A program made the position numbers and the translations under genes. This document shows, in pieces, positions 13,608-19,578 of a DNA stretch of 19,578 nucleotides. Location of the stretch: the NCBI GenBank assembly GCA_900542165.1, contig UQMM01000035.1:1-19578 (forward strand), written 5' to 3'. Below the pieces are notes generated by a model, which was given only the letters and a program-made list of their open reading frames with translations, had not been told where the DNA came from and ran no database searches. This DNA is from an uncultured Collinsella sp. (GTDB lineage: Bacteria; Actinomycetota; Coriobacteriia; Coriobacteriales; Coriobacteriaceae). How positions within the stretch are numbered: position 1 is the stretch's first letter; each line of letters starts with the position of its first letter.

Positions 13608-14648
13608 TTGGTTCGACGTGGCTCGCTTCCGCGACTTTCGGTGATCCTTGTGGTAGAAGGTTCGCCCAGTTATGCGATGCGTGCGCTCGAGAGTATCCAG
13701 AACCAAGACCTCTACGATTTGCAGATTGTCGTTGCCTGCCGCGATGCTGCGCCCGGTGTGCGCCATTCGCTTCAAGTTGCTGCCGACAGGGACATCCATA
13801 TTGATTTGATTGACGTCGAGGACGCGAAGCGCGGCGCTTGTCTTCGTGCCGGTTTTGCTGCCTCGCGCGGGTCTCAAATCATCGCTATGAACGCCGATGA
13901 GTGGTTTGCTCCGCAGTCCCTTTCCAAGATGGTCGATATCGCGTGCGATACTGCGGCAGACATAGTGTTCCCCACGGTGTCGCTCGACCGCTATGATGCA
14001 CATCGAGAGCGCCATTCGCGCGTCTTGGATGCTACTCATATTTCCATTGATAGCAAATCTTCGATGGTGGCCGGGCTGCCTCAGTTGATTTTAGGCGGCT
14101 TGGTTGCTCAAGTCTCTGGCGCGATGTATAGCCGTCCGCTGTTTGAGGCATGCCTTTTGTGCGATAAGACGTTTCGCACAGTTGGGTTTATGGCGTGCGC
14201 GCTCTCGCAGGCGCAGTGCGTCTTCGGATGCGGCGACGCTTGTTTCCATGCGGCGGCACCTAAGCTTACAGATGCCTTTGATCCCACTATGTATGCCAGG
14301 ATATCCGATGACACTCGAGCGCTCGACGAGCTTGCGGACTCACTCTCGGAAGCAGATAGCGGTGGTCGGCTCAAGCTGGCAAGCCAAAAGTTCTACTTTG
14401 CCGGACTGGTCGCCTGCATCGAGAATTTGTGTCTGAGCCCGCATGGGGTGTCGTCAATTGAGCGTTCCGCCCGCATGCGTGATATGCTCGAGGCGCCTCG
14501 AACCCGTCAGATGGTCGCCGCGCTCAAGGACAACCATCGGGGACTCGGTCTGTTGTTTGGGCCGATCGCCAGTGCCAAGCCCGCGCGCTGCGTGATGTGT
14601 ACGCATCTGGCAGCTTTTCTCAACCGGACGGGCGTAAAAACCGCCTAA
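13608..14648 (+). CDS. Glycosyltransferase family 2-like protein
   Basis: This 346-residue product begins with a GT-A nucleotide-sugar fold: PRLSVILVVEGSPSYAMRAL (residues 8-27) is the family opening strand and helix, and IIAMNADEWFAP (91-102) takes the place of the metal-binding DxD segment. Here the motif reads N95-A-D97-E98, so the usual first acid is Asn. Residues from about 125 onward match no family I know and are cysteine-containing and mainly helical by composition. There is no signal peptide or membrane segment. The TTG start, 8 bases after AGAGGA, is chosen because no nearby ATG or GTG in frame keeps the first strand. It could transfer sugars to a cell-surface polymer or be inactive; substrate unknown. 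Confidence 0.6.
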   Translation: MVRRGSLPRLSVILVVEGSPSYAMRALESIQNQDLYDLQIVVACRDAAPGVRHSLQVAADRDIHIDLIDVEDAKRGACLRAGFAASRGSQIIAMNADEWFAPQSLSKMVDIACDTAADIVFPTVSLDRYDAHRERHSRVLDATHISIDSKSSMVAGLPQLILGGLVAQVSGAMYSRPLFEACLLCDKTFRTVGFMACALSQAQCVFGCGDACFHAAAPKLTDAFDPTMYARISDDTRALDELADSLSEADSGGRLKLASQKFYFAGLVACIENLCLSPHGVSSIERSARMRDMLEAPRTRQMVAALKDNHRGLGLLFGPIASAKPARCVMCTHLAAFLNRTGVKTA

Positions 14649-14654
14649 ACGGCT

Positions 14655-14692
14655 CATTTCGAAACAAATTTGCATAGAATTGTTTCGAAATG
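14655..14692. promoter_or_regulatory. Perfect inverted repeat with two TTTCGAAA palindromes upstream of argR
   Basis: CATTTCGAAACAA (14655-14667) and its exact complement TTGTTTCGAAATG (14680-14692) flank 12 bases. Each arm contains an 8-bp self-palindrome TTTCGAAA (14657-14664 and 14683-14690) with centres 26 bases apart, about 2.5 helix turns. The repeat starts 7 bases after the glycosyltransferase stop. Nested symmetry suggests two binding sites for a dimeric regulator; lack of a T-run argues against a terminator. The regulator is unknown. Confidence 0.45.
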
Positions 14693-14712
14693 CGTTCTTA
14701 TACACAAAAGCC

Positions 14713-14747
14713 TTCAAATAGCGTTAAACTATTCAATCACTGATTGA
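14713..14747 (+). promoter_or_regulatory. Possible argR promoter and operator region
   Basis: A -10-like TAAACT (14725-14730) lies within an inverted repeat AATAG-7-CTATT (14717-14733), directly followed by another, TCAATC-3-GATTGA (14733-14747). AT-rich symmetric sites near the start of transcription are where ArgR binds to repress its own gene in other bacteria. The match to the known ARG box (TGAAT...ATTCA) is only partial. Confidence 0.3.
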
Positions 14748-14780
14748 TTGTCTCCGCCATCTTTTGGAGAGAGGGTTTGT

Positions 14781-15218
14781 ATGGCTAAAAAACGCAATGG
14801 GCGCCAGGATGCCATTAGAGATATTGTGCGCAATAAGGACGTCCGCACGCAGCGCGTGCTGGTCGATGAGCTCCGCGCTATGGGCTTTGATTGCACGCAG
14901 GCGACTGTCTCTCGCGATATTGCCGACATGGGGCTGCGTAAGCTCCCTGAGGGCATCTATGTTCTGGCAGAGGACCTGCACCTGCAGCGTATGGTTTCCG
15001 AGCTCGTAACGGGCGTTCTGCGTACCGATAATCTGGTTATGATCAAGGCTCAGCCTGGCACGGCTTCCGGCATCGCCGCCGCTGTTGATGCGGCAGAGCT
15101 GCCCGATGTGCTTGGCTCGCTTGCCGGCAACGATACGATTTTGGTTATTGCCCAGACGGCCGAGGACGGCGAGCGTCTTGAGGCGCTGATCAATAAGCTG
15201 AGCAATTCTCGCAAGTAG
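14781..15218 (+). CDS. argR: Arginine repressor
   Basis: The 145-residue protein has an N-terminal winged helix with the recognition segment TQATVSRDIADMGLRKLP (39-56) and a C-terminal oligomerisation and arginine-binding domain (about 75-145) with PGTASGIAAAVDAA and LGSLAGNDTI. The family usually reads GDDT in the last motif; here the first Asp is Asn117, close to where arginine is bound, with Asp118 kept. ArgR controls arginine synthesis and breakdown genes as a hexamer with arginine. GGAGAGAGGG precedes the ATG. A TTG at 14748 would add 11 unlike residues and was rejected. No arginine genes lie nearby. A terminator follows. Confidence 0.93.
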   Translation: MAKKRNGRQDAIRDIVRNKDVRTQRVLVDELRAMGFDCTQATVSRDIADMGLRKLPEGIYVLAEDLHLQRMVSELVTGVLRTDNLVMIKAQPGTASGIAAAVDAAELPDVLGSLAGNDTILVIAQTAEDGERLEALINKLSNSRK

Positions 15219-15267
15219 GCGTGCTGGTCGTGCGCTCGGCACTGTGCGCGCTGACATAGTGGCTTGT

Positions 15268-15301
15268 AAGGGGTATCGACGTTGGTCGGTACCCCTTTTT
15301 T
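15268..15301 (+). terminator. Intrinsic terminator of argR
   Basis: AAGGGGTATCGAC (15268-15280) pairs with GTCGGTACCCCTT (15285-15297) with one wobble and a GTTG loop; a run of Ts follows to 15301. It lies 50 bases after the argR stop. Confidence 0.92.
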
Positions 15302-15341
15302 GTCTGCCGGTATAAAGACCGCCCATCAGGTCGCTTTAAAC

Positions 15342-15384
15342 TAAAAAGGCCCCCGAGCAGTTGAATAAGCTGCTCGGGGGCCTT
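15342..15384 (-). terminator. Intrinsic terminator of the penicillin-binding protein gene
   Basis: Bases 15346-15360 and 15370-15384 form a perfect 15-pair stem (AAGGCCCCCGAGCAG with its complement) around nine bases. Read on the minus strand it is followed by five Ts, placing it 23 bases after the stop of the penicillin-binding protein. It faces the argR terminator across about 40 bases. Confidence 0.94.
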
Positions 15385-15406
15385 GTTGCTTATGGCCGGA
15401 TGATTT

Positions 15407-17611
15407 CTAGCCGACCGTATCGTCAGGCGTGGGTGAGGGATCGGGAGTGGGCGTAGGCGTAGGCGTCGGCGTGCCGCCATCGCCGCCGGTCGACCCACCA
15501 GTGGAGCCGCCCGTCGAGCCACCGGTCGTACCGGTGCCGCCGGTGGTGTCGCCGCCCGTGGTCTCGGTGGTCGTGGTCGTCGTGGTAGTCGTTGTGGTGG
15601 TTTCCTCTTCGTCCTCGTTCTCGTCCTTGTCCTTGTCGTCGTTCTCCGTCTTCTTGGTGTTGTTGGTGCCGTAGAACTTCCAGACGCTGTTGTTCTTATA
15701 GGTGGGCGCCGTTCCGGTCGCAAACTCCTCGCGCTCGGTACCGGTCAGAACGGTGTTCATAAACCGCTTAAAGACAGGCAGGTTGGTGCTGTCGCCCAGC
15801 AGGTCCGTGCCGTACTTTTGGATGGGGATCTCGCCCGCGGAATAGCCGGTCCACAGGGCGCACGCCAGCTGCGGGGTATAGCCGCAGAACCACAGGTTGG
15901 TGGTGTTGTCGGTGGTGCCCGTCTTGCCGGCATAGGGCTGGTTGACGCTCAGGGCACCGGCAGCACCCGTACCGCCGCCCTGCATGACGCCGGACAGAAC
16001 ATCGGTGACCGCGGCGGCCTCGCCCTCGGTAAGCACCTGTGAGGGATTGTCGGTGTGCTGGTACAGCACCGAACCGGTACGAGAGTCAATCTCGGTGATG
16101 GCGATCGGCTGGCGATAGTAGCCGCCGTTGGCAAACGTCGCGTAGGCGGCGGCCATCTCGAGCGGCGAGATCGAGCCGGTGCCGAGCGTCATGACGGGAA
16201 CGTCCTCGATGTTGTCCTTGGCGGGGTCGATGCCGAGCTTTTTGACGAGCGAGATGATCTTGCTGTTGCCGACGGCTTCCGCCACCTGGATGTAGCCGGT
16301 GTTGGAGGAGTATGCCGTCGCCTGCTTAAGCGTGATGTTGCCATAGCTATGGTTGGCGTAGTTTTGGACCTCGGTCGTGGTGCCCTTGGCCTTGAGCGGC
16401 GAGTTGCAGTTGAGGGTGACGTTGGGGTTCATGCCGTTTTGGATGGCAGTTGCCAGCGTAAAGGCCTTAAAGGTGGAGCCGACGGGGCGCTTGGCCGTGG
16501 CATGGTTTACGTGGTTCTCGTCGGCGTTGTAGTCGTAGCCGCCCACCATGCACTTGATGTAGCCGGTCTTGGGGTCGACGACGACCATGCCCATGTCCAG
16601 GCCGTCGAGCGAGAGCGTGTCGAGCTGCTCGCGGACGGCATTCTCTGCCACCTGCTGCATCGTGGGGTCGATGGTGGTCTTGACGGTCAGGCCGCCCTTA
16701 AAGAGCACGTCGGTCGAGAACTCCTGCTCCAGCAGCTGCTTGACGTAGGAGACAAAGTAGGGCTGCGAGTATACGTCGACGCCGCTGCCCGAAATCTCGG
16801 TCACGTTGAGGGTGATGGGCTCGGCCTGTGCGGCATCGTGCTCCTCCTGCGTAATGTGGCCCAGGCGCAACATGTTGTCGAGGACCTTGTTGCGACGGGA
16901 CAGCGCCAGGTCAGGGTTGACCGTGGGGTCGTACTGCGAGGGCGAGTTGGGAAGGCCGATGAGCAGCGCGGCTTCGCTCAGGGTGAGGTCGGCGGCGCTC
17001 TTGGACAGATAGGTCTCGGCTGCGGCTTCGATGCCGTAGGCGCCGTGGCCGTAGTAGATGGTGTTGAGGTACATCATGAGGATCTCGTCTTTGGAGTACA
17101 TGTCCTCCATCTTGACGGCGATGTAGGCCTCGCGCACCTTACGCTCGATGGTCGAGTCGAACTGCTCCTCCTGCAGGATGGTGTTGCGCACCAGCTGCTG
17201 GGTGATAGTCGAGGCGCCTTCGTGTCCGCCGCCGAGGGTTGCCACCGCAGCACGCGCGATACCCCACAGGTCGATACCGCCGTGCTCGTAGAAGCGCTCG
17301 TCCTCGACGTCAACGGTGCCCTGCAGCACGTAGGGGGAGACCTCGTCCTTGGTGATGGACTTGCGGTTTTGCGTGTAGAAGCTTGCAATCTTGTTGCCGT
17401 TGCAGTCGACGATCTCGGTGGGCTCGCTCACCAGATACGCGTTGGCGTCGGTGTAGTCGGGCAGATCGGACAGCCAGCGGTTGACGTTGCCGACCATGCC
17501 GATGCCAAATGCCACGCCCGCGATAAGCAAAAAGCCCAAAAACGAGAGCAGGATTATGGGCAGAGCATGCGTCTTTGAACGGCTGCGTCCCTGTCGTTGG
17601 CGAGGACCCAT
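15407..17611 (-). CDS. Class A penicillin-binding protein (bifunctional peptidoglycan synthase)
   Basis: From the ATG at 17611 the protein is 734 residues: a basic cytoplasmic N-terminus, one membrane segment (about 17-38), a GT51 glycosyltransferase domain with EDERFYEHGG (103-112, catalytic Glu103) and GASTITQQL (132-140), then a transpeptidase domain with Ser379-x-x-Lys382, SSN (435-437) and KTG (563-565). It polymerises lipid II and cross-links peptides outside the membrane. An acidic-basic stretch (652-670), a Thr tract, GGST repeats and a Thr-Pro tail end the protein. The start is chosen because GGAGG lies 9 bases before it; an in-frame ATG 41 codons upstream lacks this and precedes residues unlike the family. 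Confidence 0.95.
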   Translation of the reverse strand: MGPRQRQGRSRSKTHALPIILLSFLGFLLIAGVAFGIGMVGNVNRWLSDLPDYTDANAYLVSEPTEIVDCNGNKIASFYTQNRKSITKDEVSPYVLQGTVDVEDERFYEHGGIDLWGIARAAVATLGGGHEGASTITQQLVRNTILQEEQFDSTIERKVREAYIAVKMEDMYSKDEILMMYLNTIYYGHGAYGIEAAAETYLSKSAADLTLSEAALLIGLPNSPSQYDPTVNPDLALSRRNKVLDNMLRLGHITQEEHDAAQAEPITLNVTEISGSGVDVYSQPYFVSYVKQLLEQEFSTDVLFKGGLTVKTTIDPTMQQVAENAVREQLDTLSLDGLDMGMVVVDPKTGYIKCMVGGYDYNADENHVNHATAKRPVGSTFKAFTLATAIQNGMNPNVTLNCNSPLKAKGTTTEVQNYANHSYGNITLKQATAYSSNTGYIQVAEAVGNSKIISLVKKLGIDPAKDNIEDVPVMTLGTGSISPLEMAAAYATFANGGYYRQPIAITEIDSRTGSVLYQHTDNPSQVLTEGEAAAVTDVLSGVMQGGGTGAAGALSVNQPYAGKTGTTDNTTNLWFCGYTPQLACALWTGYSAGEIPIQKYGTDLLGDSTNLPVFKRFMNTVLTGTEREEFATGTAPTYKNNSVWKFYGTNNTKKTENDDKDKDENEDEEETTTTTTTTTTTTETTGGDTTGGTGTTGGSTGGSTGGSTGGDGGTPTPTPTPTPDPSPTPDDTVG
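15410..15604 (-). repeat. Low-complexity coding repeats in the penicillin-binding protein tail
   Basis: This stretch encodes residues about 670-734: twelve consecutive Thr codons, Thr-Gly-Gly segments, three GGST units and a run of Thr-Pro pairs ending DPSPTPDDTVG. On the plus strand GGCGTA/GGCGTC hexamers recur at 15447-15470. Codons vary within the Thr tract, so it is not a simple homopolymer, but the hexamer and GGST units could change in number by recombination or slippage. Confidence 0.8.
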
Positions 17612-17773
17612 ATATTGACCTCCAGGTATGTCGTGCCGGACGGTGGATGTGCCGTCGGGGCAGGATGGACATAAGTTATTACACGATAAACCAAACGGGG
17701 CGCGCGAGGCCTCGTGTATGCTGGAAGACGGCATTTTTCAGAGTGAATGCATACCTTGGTAAGGAGTTTGTCG
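17612..17773. other. Divergent intergenic region between the penicillin-binding protein and U32 genes
   Basis: This 162-bp region must hold promoters for both flanking genes. The AT-rich core is 17671-17690. TATGCT (17717-17722) is a possible plus-strand -10 without a good -35. A perfect 10-bp palindrome CGAGGCCTCG lies at 17705-17714. No reliable promoter could be assigned. Confidence 0.4.
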
Positions 17774-19578
17774 ATGGCGATTCGGACGATGGGGCCGAGC
17801 AGACAATACGAGACTGGATTGGATGCTGCCGGCACGGCGCTGCCCGAGCTGCTGGCGCCGGCGGGCGGGCTCGACCAGATGCTTGCGGCCATCGCCGCGG
17901 GTGCCGATGCCATCTATGCGGGGTTGGGCGGCTTTAACGCCCGTGTGAGCGCCCATGGCTTTACGGATGACGAGTTTGCGCGCGGCTGCGCCGTGGCGCA
18001 TGCCCATGGCGTGCGTGTGTACGTGACGCTCAACGTGTTCGTGTTTGACGATGAGTTGTCCGACGCGGTGGCGTTGGGAGCTCATGCGCTGGGGCTGGGC
18101 GCCGATGCTCTGATTGTCGCCGATGCCGGGTTGGCCTGCGCGCTGCGCGCGGCGATTCCCGGGGTCGAGATTCACCTGTCCACGCAGGCGGGCGTTCATA
18201 GCGAAGGTGCCGTGCGGCTTGCCACCGATGAGCTGGGGGTTGAGCGCGTGACGACGGCACGCGAGCTGACGGTCGACGAGATTGCGGCGCTATGTGCCAC
18301 GGGCGTGCCCATCGAGGTATTCTGCCACGGTGCGATTTGCATCGGATATTCGGGGGCGTGCGAGTTCTCGGCCCTGCGGCGTGGGCGCTCTGCGATGCGC
18401 GGTGATTGCACACAGCCGTGCCGTCTGGCGTACGACCTAGTGGACGAGGCGGGACAGAGCGTTGTCGCCGTCGAGGGAGATCGCCTGCTGTGTCCGCGCG
18501 ACTATCTGGGTATTGCGCATCTGCCCGAGCTTGTAGATGCTGGCGTGGCGTCGCTCAAGATCGAGGGGCGCATGAAGAACCCCGATTACGTATTCAACGT
18601 GGTGCGGGTGTGGCGCCGGGCACTCGATATGCTGTGCGACGGCGCGTGGAACCCCGGTGCCGTGGAAGAGCTTGAGCGCGAGCTGGGCCGGTCGTTTAAC
18701 CGTGGGTTTACCGACGCGTATCTGCGGGGGCGTTCGGGCGACGAGCTTATGAGCTTTGAGCGCGCAATTAACCAGGGCGTGCGCGTGGGGCGCTTGGTCG
18801 CTGTGGGCCACGAAGAGGTGACCGTTGAGCTCGACGCCGCCGTGGCGGCGGGTGACACGCTCGAGATTCGGTTCTATCCGGGTGTCGACGCGCGTCCCGA
18901 TGTGCCCAAGCGCTGGCCGCAGGTGCCCTGCCCGGTGGATGCTGCAGTGGGGAAGCGCGTCGTTGTGCATTGCAAGCGTAAGGTGGACACGGGCTGCGAG
19001 GTGTACCTGATTCGCAGCGCCGGCGTGTTGGATCAGACGGCGGCGGTGTTGGAGCGCATGCGGGCCGAGGCGGATGCGATTGCGCCCGTTGCGCGTGCCG
19101 TTGAGGTGCTGCCCTTTGAGGGCGTTGCGGTGGATGGCGGTGCGTCGACGGAGTTGGTGGAGTGCGCGGTTCCCGCTCGCATGGTTTTTGCTTGGCAGCT
19201 GATGGATGCCGACCCGCGCGGAGAACTCGATTTGTCCGACGCCGTTGTGGTGCTTGACGAGGTGTGCCGCACGGGTGACGCTGACCGGACCCGCTCACTG
19301 ATGCAGCGTGCCGGGCGCGTCGTCTGCCGCAACCTGGGACAGGTGGTGATCGCTCGCGAGCTGGACGTGACGTTTGACGTGGCGGCGCCGGTGTTCTGCG
19401 CGAATCGGGCCACGCTTACCTGGCTGCGCGAACTCGGTGCGGGGCGGGTGTACTTGCCGGCCGAGTTGCTCGGCAATGATGCGGAACGTATTGCTGAGCT
19501 GACCGCCGAACCTGGTGTTCTGGGTCCCGTCGATGCCGACCGCCCCGAGCTCATGGTGTGCGAGCACTGCCTGCTGAC
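17774..19578 (+). CDS. U32 family protein, RlhA-like (3' end cut off)
   Basis: The open frame runs 601 codons from an ATG, 7 bases after AAGGAG, to the window edge. Residues about 24-260 are a U32 domain: PELLAPAGGLDQMLAAIAAG at the start and the signature EVFCHGAICIGYSGACEFSA (181-200), with Cys189, Cys196, Cys212 and Cys216 in the spacing that binds an iron-sulfur cluster in this family. A further domain follows (FNRGFTDAYL, AINQGVRVGRLV), fitting the DUF3656-type extension of RlhA, which hydroxylates C2501 of 23S rRNA in Escherichia coli. Older annotations call such proteins collagenase-like peptidases, but RNA modification is better supported. RlhA assignment is by architecture and is moderately sure. 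Confidence 0.85.
   Translation, partial: MAIRTMGPSRQYETGLDAAGTALPELLAPAGGLDQMLAAIAAGADAIYAGLGGFNARVSAHGFTDDEFARGCAVAHAHGVRVYVTLNVFVFDDELSDAVALGAHALGLGADALIVADAGLACALRAAIPGVEIHLSTQAGVHSEGAVRLATDELGVERVTTARELTVDEIAALCATGVPIEVFCHGAICIGYSGACEFSALRRGRSAMRGDCTQPCRLAYDLVDEAGQSVVAVEGDRLLCPRDYLGIAHLPELVDAGVASLKIEGRMKNPDYVFNVVRVWRRALDMLCDGAWNPGAVEELERELGRSFNRGFTDAYLRGRSGDELMSFERAINQGVRVGRLVAVGHEEVTVELDAAVAAGDTLEIRFYPGVDARPDVPKRWPQVPCPVDAAVGKRVVVHCKRKVDTGCEVYLIRSAGVLDQTAAVLERMRAEADAIAPVARAVEVLPFEGVAVDGGASTELVECAVPARMVFAWQLMDADPRGELDLSDAVVVLDEVCRTGDADRTRSLMQRAGRVVCRNLGQVVIARELDVTFDVAAPVFCANRATLTWLRELGAGRVYLPAELLGNDAERIAELTAEPGVLGPVDADRPELMVCEHCLL

Noticed and set aside
15576..15604. Possible phase-variable simple repeat in the Thr tract of the penicillin-binding protein
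   Set aside because: The Thr codons are mixed rather than a uniform trinucleotide or homopolymer, so frequent slippage is not well supported.
16055..17578. Long plus-strand open frame (507 codons) opposite the penicillin-binding protein
   Set aside because: Composition is Val/Gly/Asp-rich shadow; the minus-strand gene has all catalytic motifs.
17612..17734. Upstream ATG extending the penicillin-binding protein by 41 residues
   Set aside because: The ATG at 17611 has GGAGG at good distance and gives the usual short basic N-terminus before the membrane segment.

Overview
The window is core chromosome of a GC-rich bacterium. Codon choice, gene order and the mix of genes point to an actinobacterium of the class Coriobacteriia, most likely Collinsella. 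This is an inference from remembered gene content, not a database match.

Layout. (1) Positions 1-2440 carry three genes of the selenium-dependent molybdenum hydroxylase (SDMH) accessory set: yqeC on the minus strand (cut by the window start), and divergent yqeB and an xdhC-family gene on the plus strand. (2) Positions 2441-2765 have no gene. They hold a long near-perfect palindromic element and a structured leader. (3) Positions 2766-12529 are the spc and alpha ribosomal-protein clusters, all on the plus strand: rplE, rpsN (zinc type), rpsH, rplF, rplR, rpsE, rpmD, rplO, secY, adk, map, then a second promoter and infA, rpmJ, rpsM, rpsK, rpsD, rpoA, rplQ, closed by a strong intrinsic terminator. 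rplN and rplX, which usually precede rplE, are absent here. (4) truA follows, then a family 2-like glycosyltransferase and the arginine repressor argR, which ends in a second intrinsic terminator. (5) A convergent class A penicillin-binding protein with an unusual Thr/Gly/Pro tail ends in its own terminator. (6) Divergent from it is a U32-family protein, cut by the window end, that resembles the 23S rRNA hydroxylation protein RlhA.

How the genes work together. The ribosomal block supplies small- and large-subunit proteins, the Sec translocon channel, adenylate kinase, N-terminal methionine removal, initiation factor IF-1, the RNA polymerase alpha subunit and L17, so translation, secretion and transcription capacity are co-expressed. 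Inside this block the tight junctions (rplR to map) have almost no spacer. The longer gaps (before rplE, rplE/rpsN, rpsN/rpsH, rplF/rplR, infA/rpmJ) each contain a predictable RNA helix. Those non-coding helices, the palindrome before rplE and the paired TTTCGAAA palindromes before argR are the least explained parts of the window.

No tRNA, rRNA, CRISPR array, insertion sequence or phage gene was seen. The largest gene-free stretch is 2441-2765.
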